A DNA stretch of 64,000 nt from Methanoculleus thermophilus (GTDB taxonomy: Archaea; Halobacteriota; Methanomicrobia; Methanomicrobiales; Methanoculleaceae): the NCBI RefSeq assembly GCF_001571405.1, contig NZ_BCNX01000006.1, positions 248,001-312,000 on the forward strand, in the 5' to 3' direction. A model generated the notes under the pieces. The model did not search any database. It was not told where the DNA came from and saw only the letters and a program-made list of their open reading frames with translations. Made by a program: the position numbers and the translations under genes. Below, one piece after another: positions 26,663 through 35,935 of this stretch. How positions within the stretch are numbered: the first letter of the stretch is position 1; every line of letters begins with the position of its first letter.

Positions 26663-27247
26663 TTAAACCACCCTGCTCGTCGTCGAGAGTTCAAGCCCCT
26701 TTGCTATGATATGGTAGGGGATCACCCGCTGCGGCACCTCCCCGCCTTTGAGTTTCTCGACGGCGAGCGTCCGCTCGACCTCGTTGCCGTGGATCTCGTG
26801 TCTGAGAACGATGAAGACGTCGGCGGCGCGCATCATTCGCGCCTCCTCGAGGGGCGTGTGGTGGTTGGTGTAGAGGAGGTAGACGATGTTTGCCCCTCTA
26901 TCGATGATCCCGCGAGTATCCTCGAGGACGAACCTCGTGGCCGCATCAATCCCCCAGGCGGTGATCAGTGTGGAGAGAGAGTCCACGACAATCCTCTCCC
27001 CCTGCATGGCTCCGGCGAGCGCCGCGGCATCCATCCCCCGTGCGTCGGTCATGCCCTCCTCGGGCACGGCATCGAGCATCAGGTAGGTGCCTCCCTCCTC
27101 TCCCGCCTGCCAGAACTGTTGCGCCAGGAGTTCGAGACCGCTTAGTGGGGATCCGGAGATGATGATGCGGGTGCCTGGCGGGACCCCCCCGTTGAGCACA
27201 AGATCCAGGCCTGCGATTCCTGTAGAGCGCCTTATGATTTCTGCCAA
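26663..27247 (-). CDS. KaiC/RadA-superfamily protein lacking a Walker A lysine
   Basis: 194 residues resembling one KaiC-type domain. It starts RSTGIAGLDLVLNGGVPPGTRIIISG as KaiC and RadA homologues do. Where GxxGxGK(T/S) should be, it reads GSPLSGLELL, so the P-loop lysine is missing. The Walker B region is recognisable as ERIVVDSLSTLI. It is therefore probably a non-hydrolysing homologue that acts by binding. The start is a TTG (27247) with GGGGT upstream; no better ATG is available. No obvious partner is nearby. GvpD-like or KaiC-like signalling roles are possible. Confidence 0.75.
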   Translation of the reverse strand: MAEIIRRSTGIAGLDLVLNGGVPPGTRIIISGSPLSGLELLAQQFWQAGEEGGTYLMLDAVPEEGMTDARGMDAAALAGAMQGERIVVDSLSTLITAWGIDAATRFVLEDTRGIIDRGANIVYLLYTNHHTPLEEARMMRAADVFIVLRHEIHGNEVERTLAVEKLKGGEVPQRVIPYHIIAKGLELSTTSRVV

Positions 27248-27322
27248 ATCGTTACCCCGGAGAACTCCTCCAGCGTATCTATACGCCGCCTTCTCCTTAA
27301 AATACTACCCCCGGGACGTGAT

Positions 27323-28867
27323 TCAGCACGCGCCGCCGGTGTTGCAGTATTCCTCCCGGAGACGCTTTCGGAGGAGTTTCCACCCGTTCACCCGGGGGAT
27401 CTCGTCGACAAGGATGACCCGGCGGGGGACCTTGTAGCCTGCAAGGCGTTCGCGGGCGAAGGCTATGATCTCTTCGGGTGAGATGCCATTTCCGGCAGGG
27501 ACCACCACCGCCACCGGCACCTCTCCCCGATGCTCGTCGCTGCACCCGAATACCGCCACGTCGCGGATGCCCGGGTGCTGGACCAGGACGTCTTCCACCT
27601 CGGTCGGGTAGACCTTCCAGCCCGACATGACGATCATGTCCTTCTTGCGGTCGGTGATATACAGCATGCCCGCTTCGTCCAGGTGGCCGATATCGCCGGT
27701 CAGGAACCAGCCGTCGGGGAGGAAGGCCGCGGCGGTCTCTTCCGGCATCTGCCAGTAGCCGAGCGCCACCCCCGGCCCCCGGAGCGCGATCTCGCCGTCA
27801 ACGCCTACGCCCAGTTCCCGGCTTGGATCGTTTACATCGACGATCTTCACCTCCGAGAACCCGACCGGGGTGCCGACACTCTTATACTCGTCCGCAGTCG
27901 CGTAGTGTTCGGGACGGATGGCGGTCCCGGTTCCGACGACGACCGTCTCCGAGAGGCCGTAGGCGTTGACGATGGGTATGCCGAACCGCTTGTGGAACGG
28001 TTTCCAGACCCCGGGGGTCAGGGGGCCGCCGCCGCTGATCATCACCCGGGCGGTGGCGAGGGCCGCCTCGGTCCCCGGCGGGGTCTGGATGAGGGAGTGG
28101 ATCACCGGCGGCATTCCGGCGACGACTGTGGCCCGGTATTCCCTTGCGAGTTCGAGGTAGCGGTCGAGGTCGAACCGCTCCATAATGACGTACGTCCCGC
28201 CGGCCCGGAGGGTGGCGATCCCCCAGCTGATGCCGACGTGGCCCATGGGGTAGATCCCGAGGTAGATGTCGTCCTCGGTGAGCCGCAGGACATCCCGCTC
28301 GGCATCCATCGCCGCGATCCAGTTCCCGTGGGTGAGCATCGCGCCCTTCGGTTTGCCGGTGGTGCCGCTCGTGTACTGGATCTGGCAGAGGTCGTCGAAC
28401 CGGCAGTGGGCGGCCCGGAGGCACGGTTCAGCACCAAGGAGGTCGGTCCATGGGACAGCGCCCGCAGCCTCTCCGCCGACGGAGATGACGTTTCGGAGCA
28501 TCGGTGCCTGATCCCGGATCCGCTCGACGAGGGCCGCACCCTCCACGTCGGTGATGACGGCGGCGGCCCCCGCGTTATGGATGGCATAGAGGACCTCGCC
28601 CTCGCGGTAGACCCGGTTCGTCGGGACCGCGACGGCCCCGATCCGCCAGAGGGCAAGGTAGGCGATGAGGTATTCCGGCGAACTGTCCAGATAGATGCAG
28701 ACCCGCTCCCCGTGTTCGATGCCGAGCGCGAGGAGCCCGCCGGCAACCCGGGCGACCCGGTCCCGGAGGTCGGATCGGGTATAAGACTCCTTCCGGGAGG
28801 GGACGATGAGAGCGATTTTATCGGGGTTACAGGCGTTGGCATCGAGGAATGTGGTACAGTTCGGCAT
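27323..28867 (-). CDS. AMP-forming acyl-CoA synthetase
   Basis: 514 residues of the ANL superfamily. It carries the ATP motif YTSGTTGKPKGAMLTHGN, the adenylate motif YGLSETVV, GWFLTGDIGHLDEAGMLYITDRKKDMIVMSGWKVYP, and the C-terminal hinge region. It should activate a carboxylic acid as an acyl-AMP and transfer it to CoA. The catalytic-lysine region reads RVNGWKLLRKRL, one residue longer than the usual GK step. The substrate (fatty, branched-chain or aryl acid) cannot be assigned, and hydrogenotrophic methanogens have few obvious uses for it. GGAG lies 7 bases before the ATG, and a TATA box (AGTATATAC, about 28901-28910) precedes it. Confidence 0.87.
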   Translation of the reverse strand: MPNCTTFLDANACNPDKIALIVPSRKESYTRSDLRDRVARVAGGLLALGIEHGERVCIYLDSSPEYLIAYLALWRIGAVAVPTNRVYREGEVLYAIHNAGAAAVITDVEGAALVERIRDQAPMLRNVISVGGEAAGAVPWTDLLGAEPCLRAAHCRFDDLCQIQYTSGTTGKPKGAMLTHGNWIAAMDAERDVLRLTEDDIYLGIYPMGHVGISWGIATLRAGGTYVIMERFDLDRYLELAREYRATVVAGMPPVIHSLIQTPPGTEAALATARVMISGGGPLTPGVWKPFHKRFGIPIVNAYGLSETVVVGTGTAIRPEHYATADEYKSVGTPVGFSEVKIVDVNDPSRELGVGVDGEIALRGPGVALGYWQMPEETAAAFLPDGWFLTGDIGHLDEAGMLYITDRKKDMIVMSGWKVYPTEVEDVLVQHPGIRDVAVFGCSDEHRGEVPVAVVVPAGNGISPEEIIAFARERLAGYKVPRRVILVDEIPRVNGWKLLRKRLREEYCNTGGAC

Positions 28868-29056
28868 GTGGATACTCCGTGTTGCAGGGTTGAACTTCGG
28901 TGTATATACTTGTCCATAACGGTGTAAATAGGTTGCCCAAGGGGAGGTTTGCGATCATGGGTCGCCACCGGAATAAGGGTGAGGAGGCCCCTCTGCCCGC
29001 AATTATCCCAATATCAAGGACGGATCGCCGCAAAAAAAAGAGTTTTGATCTTTCGG

Positions 29057-31477
29057 TTACTGGTATTCCAGCGGCTGCGTCTCTTTCGGCAGCCCGCCCT
29101 TGAAATGCTGCTGGATCTTCTGGTAATACTGCCGGAGCCGATCGTTCATCGTCGCGTGCACCCTCTCCCGTGCCCGCTCGAAGTGCGCCTGGTTCACGAG
29201 GGGGGCCCCTTCCCGCATGGCAAGCATGGCCGCCTCTCTGCCGAGCGCCTCGAGGTCCGAGCCGACGAACCCCTCGGCATCGGCCGCGACCTTTCGCAGG
29301 AGCTGGGTCCGGGCGGGGTCGTCGATGGTAATCTTCTGCTCGGCGAGGAGGTCGACGATCTTCTTCCTCCTTACGTGGCGGGAGAGCCCTTCTTCTCCCT
29401 CGCTTGCCGCAATCGCGGCACGCTGGGTCCTGAAGTCCTCAAGGCTCGCCTGGCGGTTGGTCCCGACGGCCAGGATCAGATCCTCGATCTCGTTCTCCGA
29501 GAGCCCCTCCGTCATGGCCACGAGGTCCTCGATCACGGAGCCCTCGATCGGCATGTAGCGGGTGTGAATCCCGAGGATCTTCTCCCGATCATCCCGGCTG
29601 GGCTCGCCGATATAGACGAGCCGGTCGAACCTCCCCGGCCGCAGAAGCGCCGGGTCGACCATATCCGGCCGGTTCGTTGCGCCCATCACCACCACGCCGC
29701 GGAGTTCCTCAAGACCGTCGATCTCGGTCAGGATCTGGTTTAAGACGCTCTCGATCACGTGCGACTCGGTGCCGGCGCCGCGGGCGGTGGCAAGAGCGTC
29801 CAGTTCATCGAAGAAGATGATCGACGGGGCCACCTGTCGGGCCTTCTTGAAGACCTCGCGGACGGCACGCTCGCTCTCGCCGACCCACTTCGAGAGGAGT
29901 TCGGGTCCTTTGACCGGCACGAAGTTCGCCCCGCTCTCGCTTGCGACTGCCTTTGCAATGAGGGTCTTTCCTGTTCCCGGCGGCCCGTAGAGGAGGACAC
30001 CCTTCGGCGGCTCGATGCCGAGTTCCTCGAACCGCTCGCGGCGGGTGAGCGGATACTCGACCGCTTCGCGGATATCCTGCTTTGCCTCTTCAAGTCCGCC
30101 CACATCTTCCCACGATATGTGCGGGACCTCAAGGAGGATCTCACGCATGGCGCTCGGGCCTACGTCACGGAGGGCGTCGCGGAAGTCTTTCCCCTGCACC
30201 TCCATCTTCTCGAGGATCTCCGGCGGGATCTCCTCGGCCTCCATATCGATCTCGGGGAGGTAACGCCGCAACGCCTTGATCGCTACCTCACGGGCGAGGG
30301 CGGCAAGGTCCGCACCGACGAACCCGTGGGTCTGCTGGGCGATTGAAGAGATCACCACGTCGTCCGCAAGCGGCATACCGCGAGTGTGGATCTGGAGCAC
30401 CTGAACCCGGTCGTCCTCCGAGGGGACCCCGATCTCGATCTCGCGGTCGAACCGTCCGGGACGCCGGAGGGCCGGGTCGATGGCGTCAAGCCGGTTGGTG
30501 GCGCCGATCACCACGACCTGTCCCCGTTCCTCAAGCCCGTCCATCATCGTCAGGAGCTGGGCCACGACACGCCGTTCGACCTCTCCGGTCACCTCTTCAC
30601 GTCGGGGTGCGATCGAGTCGAGCTCGTCGATGAAGATGATGGCAGGAGCATGCTGCCGGGCGTCCTCAAAGACCTCGCGGAGCCGCTGCTCGCTCTCGCC
30701 GTAGTACTTCGAGATGACCTCGGGCCCCGCAATCGAGATGAAGTGGGCACCGCTCTCGCTTGCGACCGCTTTTGCGATGAGGGTCTTTCCCGTTCCGGGC
30801 GGTCCGTAGAGGAGAACACCCTTCGGGGGCTCGATGCCGAGCTTACGGAAGATCTCGGGATGCCGCATGGGCAGTTCGATCGTCTCACGGACGCGCTGCA
30901 ACTCGTCCTTTAAGCCGCCGATATCCTCGTAGCTGATCCGTTTCACGCCCTCAAACCCGGCAGCAGGTTTGTCGGAGAACTCGATCTTCGTGTTCTTGGT
31001 GATGATCACGGCGTTCTCCGGCTCGACCACCACGGCCTTGAATGCAACCAGCTGGGGCTGCATGAACGGGAGCCCGGCCTGGATCGGCACGGAGTCGTTC
31101 TTGACGATCGGGAAGTCGATCAGCTTGTTGACGACGCTGCTGTAGTTGATGGGAAGCTGCTTTGGGAGGTCCTCAGGAGGTGCAAGCACGACCCGTTTCG
31201 CCTCGACCTCTTCGTCCAGCGTTTTTACCTTTACGCGGTCTCCGATGCTAGCACCGGTGTTGAGCCGTGTAAAATTATCGATGCGGACCTTACCCTGGTG
31301 CCAGTCGTTCACCATGGCACGCCAGACTTTGGCCACAGTGCGACGCTTACCCTCAATAGCGACGAGGTCTCCGGGGCTGAGCCGGAGCTGCAGCATGGTG
31401 TCTGGGTCAAGACGTGCCTTGCCCGCCCCCTGATCCTCCGGATACGCGCTATCCACCTTCAAGTATATCTCGGGCAT
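29057..31477 (-). CDS. CDC48/VCP-type AAA+ ATPase
   Basis: 806 residues with the full archaeal CDC48 (VAT) layout. An N-terminal double-psi barrel and adaptor domain (about 1-185) are followed by two AAA domains, with Walker A GPPGTGKT near residues 224 and 498 and Walker B sequences [12 protein letters not shown] and [11 protein letters not shown]. It forms a hexameric unfoldase that feeds proteins to the proteasome and separates complexes. The C-terminus ends in a poorly ordered tail after YYQKIQQHF. It is divergent from larC with only 46 bases between, so their promoters overlap; a TATA-like TTATAAATC lies about 25-30 bases before this start. Confidence 0.97.
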   Translation of the reverse strand: MPEIYLKVDSAYPEDQGAGKARLDPDTMLQLRLSPGDLVAIEGKRRTVAKVWRAMVNDWHQGKVRIDNFTRLNTGASIGDRVKVKTLDEEVEAKRVVLAPPEDLPKQLPINYSSVVNKLIDFPIVKNDSVPIQAGLPFMQPQLVAFKAVVVEPENAVIITKNTKIEFSDKPAAGFEGVKRISYEDIGGLKDELQRVRETIELPMRHPEIFRKLGIEPPKGVLLYGPPGTGKTLIAKAVASESGAHFISIAGPEVISKYYGESEQRLREVFEDARQHAPAIIFIDELDSIAPRREEVTGEVERRVVAQLLTMMDGLEERGQVVVIGATNRLDAIDPALRRPGRFDREIEIGVPSEDDRVQVLQIHTRGMPLADDVVISSIAQQTHGFVGADLAALAREVAIKALRRYLPEIDMEAEEIPPEILEKMEVQGKDFRDALRDVGPSAMREILLEVPHISWEDVGGLEEAKQDIREAVEYPLTRRERFEELGIEPPKGVLLYGPPGTGKTLIAKAVASESGANFVPVKGPELLSKWVGESERAVREVFKKARQVAPSIIFFDELDALATARGAGTESHVIESVLNQILTEIDGLEELRGVVVMGATNRPDMVDPALLRPGRFDRLVYIGEPSRDDREKILGIHTRYMPIEGSVIEDLVAMTEGLSENEIEDLILAVGTNRQASLEDFRTQRAAIAASEGEEGLSRHVRRKKIVDLLAEQKITIDDPARTQLLRKVAADAEGFVGSDLEALGREAAMLAMREGAPLVNQAHFERARERVHATMNDRLRQYYQKIQQHFKGGLPKETQPLEYQ

Positions 31478-31523
31478 TACCTCTAGTTCTTATATTTCGG
31501 GGATTTATAAGTACTGGAGGCGC
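31478..31523. promoter_or_regulatory. overlapping divergent promoters of cdc48 and larC
   Basis: 46 bases holding a plus-strand TATA-like CTTATATTTC (31487-31496), a minus-strand TTATAAATC (about 31503-31511), and the larC ribosome site GGAGG. The two TATA boxes are interleaved, so the two genes may compete for transcription machinery. Confidence 0.45.
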
Positions 31524-32717
31524 ATGAAAGTACTTCTCTTCGACCCGTTCAACGGAGCCGCGGGCGACATGATCATCGGTTCTCTCCTCGATCTGGGGGC
31601 GGACGAGGGGTTTGTTCGGGCGGCGATGCGCTCCGTCGTCGGAGAGCCGACAATCGAGCGGGTGGACCGCTCCGGTATCCAGGCCATCCAGGTGAGGACG
31701 AACGCACCGGTGCAGCATCGATCGCTTGACGAGGTGCTCGATATCGTGGCAGGAAGCGACGCCCCTGCGGCCGCACGCGAGATGGCCCGCCGGGTCTTCC
31801 TCCGGATACACCGGGCCGAGGAGAGCATCCACGGAGAGGGCGCGCACTTTCATGAGGTGGGTGCGGACGACGCGATCGCCGATGTTCTCGGGGCCTGCAC
31901 CGCACTCCACTCCCTCGGCGTCGAGAAGGTCGCCGTTCACCCGGTGGCCCTCGGCCGGGGTTTTGCGGTAGGTGCACACGGGACCTTCCCCATTCCGGCC
32001 CCTGCAACCGTGGCCATCCTCGCGGAGTCCAATCTCGCGACCGTTCCGGGGAACGAGGAGCGTGAACTCTGCACCCCGACGGGGGCCGCACTCCTTGCCG
32101 AATTCTCGACGACCCGGTCACAGGATCTCGGCCCTGCGGCAATCCGGGCGGTCGGCTACGGGGCGGGGAGCAGGAACCCCCCGGGGAGGCCCAACGTCCT
32201 GCGCTCGATGATCCTTGAGACGGAGGAAAAGGGCCACGGCGACCGGGTGGATATTCTCGAGACGAACGTGGACGACGTCACCGGGGAGGCCCTCGCCTAT
32301 ACGCTCGGCCGTCTGATGGAGGAGGGGGCTAGGGATGCAAGCGCAAGCCCCATCGTGATGAAGAAGGGCCGGAGCGGACACCTCGTCCGTGTCATCTGCC
32401 GTCCCGAAGCGACCGATCGCCTCGTCGGCGTGATGGCCGCAGAACTAGGGACGCTCGGGATACGCTGCATACCGATGGTTCACCGCTCCGTCGCCGAGCG
32501 GACCGTCGAGCGAATCACGGTCAGCTTGCGCGGGCAAGAGATCGCGGTAGACGTCAAGTGCGGTTGGTCGGGAGGAAAGATCACCTCCTTCAAGGCGGAG
32601 TACGAGCAGGCGGCAGCATACGCGAGGGATCTCGGGATTCCGCTCCGGGAGGTCACGGGAACGGTTGAGGCGGCTGCACGCCGGATCTTTCTCGAGCGGG
32701 GTGTGCTTGACCCATGA
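31524..32717 (+). CDS. larC: LarC family nickel insertion protein (DUF111)
   Basis: 397 residues in a single continuous frame. The N-terminus MKVLLFDPFNGAAGDMIIGSLLDLGA and the segments FHEVGADDAIADVLG and DDVTGEALAYTLGRLMEEGARDA are diagnostic. LarC inserts nickel into the pyridinium dithiocarboxylate mononucleotide to form the nickel-pincer cofactor of lactate racemase and related enzymes. In Lactobacillus larC is split by a programmed frameshift; none is needed here. No larB, larE or larA lies in the window, so the cofactor's client enzyme is unknown. GGAGG precedes the ATG, and the gene overlaps radB by four bases. Confidence 0.9.
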   Translation: MKVLLFDPFNGAAGDMIIGSLLDLGADEGFVRAAMRSVVGEPTIERVDRSGIQAIQVRTNAPVQHRSLDEVLDIVAGSDAPAAAREMARRVFLRIHRAEESIHGEGAHFHEVGADDAIADVLGACTALHSLGVEKVAVHPVALGRGFAVGAHGTFPIPAPATVAILAESNLATVPGNEERELCTPTGAALLAEFSTTRSQDLGPAAIRAVGYGAGSRNPPGRPNVLRSMILETEEKGHGDRVDILETNVDDVTGEALAYTLGRLMEEGARDASASPIVMKKGRSGHLVRVICRPEATDRLVGVMAAELGTLGIRCIPMVHRSVAERTVERITVSLRGQEIAVDVKCGWSGGKITSFKAEYEQAAAYARDLGIPLREVTGTVEAAARRIFLERGVLDP

Positions 32718-33391
32718 AGTCCGAGCGTGTCAGCACGGGGTGCCGGCCCCTCGACGACCTGCTGGGCGGCGGGCTCGAGCGGCGGGCCATCACCCAGATC
32801 TACGGCGAACCGGCGAGCGGAAAGAGCACCCTCTGTCAGATGGCCACGGTGGCCTCTCTCCGGGCCGGGAACTCGGTCGTCTACATCGATACTGAGGGGT
32901 TCTCGGTCGAGCGCTTCTCGCAGATTGCCGGAGCGGATGCAGGGACACTTGCGGACCGGCTCTACCTCTTTGAACCGTTCGATTTTGCCCAGCAGGGGGT
33001 GATGATCGCCGATGCGGAAGGGCTGCTCAAGAGAGACGGTCACGCCCCCGTCGACCTCATCGTGATGGACTCGGCGACCGCACTCTACCGGACCGAGCTC
33101 GATCTTGGGCGGGAAGCACTGCGCAAACTCCTGCGCCATATCATAAAACTCCTCGGGCTTGCGAAGAAGTACGATATCCCGGTCCTGATCACCAACCAGA
33201 TCTACGTGGACGTGGAGCGGGAACGGGTGGCGGGTCTTGGGGGGACGGCGCTTGAGCACATCTCAAAGGCCATCGTGAAGCTCGAGAAGAAGGATGGTTC
33301 CCGGCGGGCGATGCTTGCAAAGCACCGGTCCCGGCCGGAAGGGCTCTCGTTCGATTTTGTGATCACCGAAGACGGGATCAGAACGATATAA
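32714..33391 (+). CDS. radB: DNA repair and recombination protein RadB
   Basis: 225 residues, a RecA-family ATPase core without the N-terminal HhH domain of RadA, which defines RadB. STGCRPLDDLLGGGLERRAITQIYGEPASGKST includes the Walker A GEPASGKST, and VDLIVMDSATALYR is Walker B. RadB is a euryarchaeal RadA paralogue thought to assist RadA loading. It overlaps larC by four bases at its start and the convergent dapF by 14 bases at its end. Confidence 0.95.
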   Translation: MKSERVSTGCRPLDDLLGGGLERRAITQIYGEPASGKSTLCQMATVASLRAGNSVVYIDTEGFSVERFSQIAGADAGTLADRLYLFEPFDFAQQGVMIADAEGLLKRDGHAPVDLIVMDSATALYRTELDLGREALRKLLRHIIKLLGLAKKYDIPVLITNQIYVDVERERVAGLGGTALEHISKAIVKLEKKDGSRRAMLAKHRSRPEGLSFDFVITEDGIRTI

Positions 33392-34202
33392 CGCCGGTAA
33401 AGACCGTCTCGGCGGGGCCTTCCATCGTGACGGTCTCGCCAAACCGGATGACGAGCGGGCCGCCTTTTGTCTCGACCCGCACCGTATCACCGGTCTTTCC
33501 GAGGTGGCGGGCGACGGCGGCGGACGCCGTGGCCCCTGTCCCGCAGCTGAACGTCTCGTCCTCGACGCCGCGCTCGAACGTCCGGATCCGGAGCGAGCCG
33601 TCGCCCGCCTCTTCGACGAAGTTGACGTTCGCACCCTCAGGGAAGGTGGGGTGGTTCCGGATGACCGGGCCGACGGCGGCGATATCGACGGCGCCGATCT
33701 CCTTTACAAAGATGACGGCGTGGGGGACGCCGGTGTTTGCGGCATACACGGTGAAGTTCAGGATCTCCTCTTTATATTCGCCGTCCCCGACGGCGGGGAT
33801 GGCGCTCCGCTCGAAGGCCGGCGTCGGCATCGTGATCGTCGCCGTGAACTCGTCGTCGGTATAACCCATTTTCACCGGGACTATCCCGGCCCCGGTCTCG
33901 ACCGAGCAGGACTCTTTGACGTAGCCGGCATCGTAGGCGTACTTCGCGAGGCACCGGATGCCGTTCCCGCACATCGCGGCCTCGCTCTCGTCGGGCTGAA
34001 AGAGCCGCATCCTGATATCGGCGGCATCGGATGCCTGGAGGAAGAGGACGCCGTCCCCGCCGATGCCGAACCTGCGGTCGCAGAAGAGCGCTGCAAACGC
34101 TCCCTTCATCTCCTCGGGGATGGCTTCCTGTTCGAATTCGTCAATCAGAATAAAGTCGTTGCCGTTTCCCTGCAGTTTGGTAAATCCGATCTCCATCTCC
34201 AT
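33378..34202 (-). CDS. dapF: diaminopimelate epimerase
   Basis: 274 residues. It interconverts LL- and meso-diaminopimelate in lysine synthesis; archaea lack the peptidoglycan use. The two catalytic cysteines are visible in MCGNGIRCLAKYAYD and DETFSCGTGATASAAVA. The N-terminus FTKLQGNGNDFILIDEF is standard. The 3' end overlaps radB by 14 bases on the opposite strand. ATG at 34202 is taken, with GAGAGG upstream; an in-frame ATG two codons later is equally compatible. Confidence 0.95.
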   Translation of the reverse strand: MEMEIGFTKLQGNGNDFILIDEFEQEAIPEEMKGAFAALFCDRRFGIGGDGVLFLQASDAADIRMRLFQPDESEAAMCGNGIRCLAKYAYDAGYVKESCSVETGAGIVPVKMGYTDDEFTATITMPTPAFERSAIPAVGDGEYKEEILNFTVYAANTGVPHAVIFVKEIGAVDIAAVGPVIRNHPTFPEGANVNFVEEAGDGSLRIRTFERGVEDETFSCGTGATASAAVARHLGKTGDTVRVETKGGPLVIRFGETVTMEGPAETVFTGVISF

Positions 34203-34489
34203 AGTGTAGCCTCTCTATTGTAGGTATTGGGAGCGGCGGGTGATAAACGGTGGTGCCCGGGTGGAGGATGGGGGATCTTTGAGATGGTCCTCTGCCTTCC
34301 CGGCATGAGTGCATCTACGATGTCGGAACAGATGATCGGTTCCTACTCCTCCATGTGCCTCTCGGATATAATGAAACAGCGGACAGCAGAATCAACCCGG
34401 AGACCAGGTAACGGATGCCTCTTGCATGGGGCATTCCACAGACCGAAGGTAGCAGGAGAGGTCGAAGGCAAAAAGGGGGACGGCGATGA
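34203..34489. other. intergenic region dapF / island lipoprotein
   Basis: 287 bases. A short frame on the minus strand reads as a hydrophobic peptide but has no convincing start, and overlaps the end of the lipoprotein gene. I see no promoter or RNA structure I can support. It marks the left boundary of the accessory island. Confidence 0.4.
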
Positions 34490-35047
34490 TCAGGCCGATC
34501 TTCCAGAACCATCCACCGATGCTGCAATCGCCACCATCTCATCCATCTCCTGTGTGCCGGAAAGGCAGTATGCATAGCGGCTATCACTCCAACGAAGCAT
34601 GTTTTCCCCATCTCCGGGAGTAAACGTTCCGTTTGTCCCGTCGATCGTCACCCCAACAGAACCTGTGGTTTTCTGCCCCGGGCAGGGGTTGCCCGGGACA
34701 GGCACCTGCGTGATACGAAGTTCATCCTCGCCTTTCGCGTAGATCAAGGATATTCGGTTGTCCGGTTCGCCATGCTGTAATGCATACGAAAAAGAGTAGC
34801 CACCTGGCAGATACGATGGTACCGGGAGATCCGTACCAAACTTTTCATGCACCTCTTTTAGCGTATACACGATGACGGGTGTTATCGCAAGTGGTGGAGC
34901 GGTTGGATCGGTTGTAGGGCCGATAATAGATCCGTTGCTGCCGGAATCGGATTTTTGAGGCTCTTCCCCGTAATCGAGGCATCCTGCAGCAACCAATCCC
35001 ACAACCAGTAGTACAAAGGTTACTAGAGTAAGCATTTTTGGGTTCAT
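34490..35047 (-). CDS. lipoprotein with DUF4367-like domain
   Basis: 185 residues from the ATG at 35047, which has GAGGAG upstream. The signal sequence LVTFVLLVVGLVAAGC has a clear lipobox, with Cys22 as lipid anchor. A Ser/Gly/Pro-rich linker follows. The folded part has VPSYLPGGYSFSYALQHGE near the middle and WSDSRYAYCLSGTQEMDEMVAIAASV at the end, a pattern like the DUF4367 domain of bacterial anti-sigma and cell-surface proteins. The match is by eye. It starts two bases after the stop of the upstream secreted protein gene, so both should share the motif promoter near 35755. Confidence 0.7.
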   Translation of the reverse strand: MNPKMLTLVTFVLLVVGLVAAGCLDYGEEPQKSDSGSNGSIIGPTTDPTAPPLAITPVIVYTLKEVHEKFGTDLPVPSYLPGGYSFSYALQHGEPDNRISLIYAKGEDELRITQVPVPGNPCPGQKTTGSVGVTIDGTNGTFTPGDGENMLRWSDSRYAYCLSGTQEMDEMVAIAASVDGSGRSA

Positions 35048-35048
35048 G

Positions 35049-35564
35049 TCAACTCCTCTTCTCCTGTAAATCATTGTACAACTGATCAATACTTGGATAA
35101 AACGTGAAGAAATCAGCAGGACAATCAATTGTAAGTTCATCAGGGCGCTTATTGAACAACGCTAACATTTTTTTGGGCACACGAAGAACCACGATGCCTT
35201 CATCATCTCTGATTTCTGAAGGGGAATAGAATGTTGTTATTTCGGCGTCGCATCCTTGATGTGCCGTTAAACTTGATTTCTCAGCCGTTAATTTGACTAG
35301 CCGGGGATCAGTGCTTTCGTTATTCTCTAGTATCCACGATTCGGAAAAAACCAGAGTGATCAACTCTGATTCATCAAGGGGATCTGCAATTTTAATGTCG
35401 TCGGTGATATAGTCAGGGGTGACGGCGTATCTTGAAGGCTCTGGCCCCTCTACAAGGGAAGTTGTTCGGTTTTCACCTGCACTTACAACAGACACCATCA
35501 TCACACTCACCAGCAGCACGGCGAGGAGCATGGAAAATGCCTGCATTCCAATTTTTCCGTTCAT
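35049..35564 (-). CDS. secreted protein of unknown function, island paralogue signal
   Basis: 171 residues. The signal peptide (about 1-29, MNGKIGMQAFSMLLAVLLVS to SAG) is nearly identical to that of the gene starting at 38650 (MNEKIGMRAFSTLLAVMLMS), while the mature parts differ. The mature domain is acidic and contains LTIDCPADFFTFYPSIDQLYNDL at the end; I do not recognise it. The shared region extends upstream through a leader of about 164 bases to a promoter motif near 35755, so promoter, leader and signal sequence have been duplicated as a unit. It is followed after one base by a lipoprotein gene. Confidence 0.7.
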   Translation of the reverse strand: MNGKIGMQAFSMLLAVLLVSVMMVSVVSAGENRTTSLVEGPEPSRYAVTPDYITDDIKIADPLDESELITLVFSESWILENNESTDPRLVKLTAEKSSLTAHQGCDAEITTFYSPSEIRDDEGIVVLRVPKKMLALFNKRPDELTIDCPADFFTFYPSIDQLYNDLQEKRS

Positions 35565-35728
35565 TTCACATTCCTCCAGGGATTTCCCGGAGGCAGGAGA
35601 GGCATACCTTCAAGTACGGGAAGCGCACACATTCCCTTTGCCTCCGGGCGCGCGGGACGTTCACCCATCCGATTCGTTACTGGCCGGGTGAACCTCCGCA
35701 CCGTTGCAGGCGCCGCCTGCGGCACTCA
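35565..35728 (-). ncRNA. conserved structured 5' leader, copy 1 (family A)
   Basis: The RNA between predicted transcription start (about 35728) and the ATG at 35564. It is very similar along its length to 38651-38814. It can form a hairpin GCAGGC/GCCUGC (35706-35720), a second hairpin GUUCACCC/GGGUGAAC (35659-35666 with 35686-35693), and a stem CCCGGAGGC/GCCUCCGGG (35640-35648 with 35586-35594). The last arm contains CCUCC, which could instead pair with the ribosome site GGAGG (35573-35577). The two pairings exclude each other, so a translational switch is conceivable. Confidence 0.5.
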
Positions 35729-35744
35729 TGATTGAAAACTTAAC

Positions 35745-35770
35745 GTTCCTCCTATATCCCTTTTCTGTCA
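35745..35770 (-). promoter_or_regulatory. island promoter motif, copy for the 35564 gene
   Basis: Minus-strand TGACAGAAAAGGGATATAGG followed by AGGAA. Matches the consensus TTGTCCCAGAAAAGGTATAT with a few changes. The TATA part (about 35752-35757) lies roughly 27 bases before the point where the conserved leader begins. Confidence 0.6.
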
Positions 35771-35935
35771 CGATCATCTACACGTCGGGGCATTGCATCC
35801 ATTTGGCTCTCTTAAATATGCCGCAGCCGTCAAGGACCTGTGCTGAGATGATCGATAGGAGAGACCTGATGCCAGGAGGTCACGCCAGCCGGTATTTGGC
35901 GGGTCCGGGGCAGTGTCTCTCCCCGGGGACCTCCT

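Noticed and set aside
34315-34611. Possible small membrane peptide next to the lipoprotein gene
   Set aside because: The hydrophobic reading has no usable start and overlaps the end of the lipoprotein gene in another frame.
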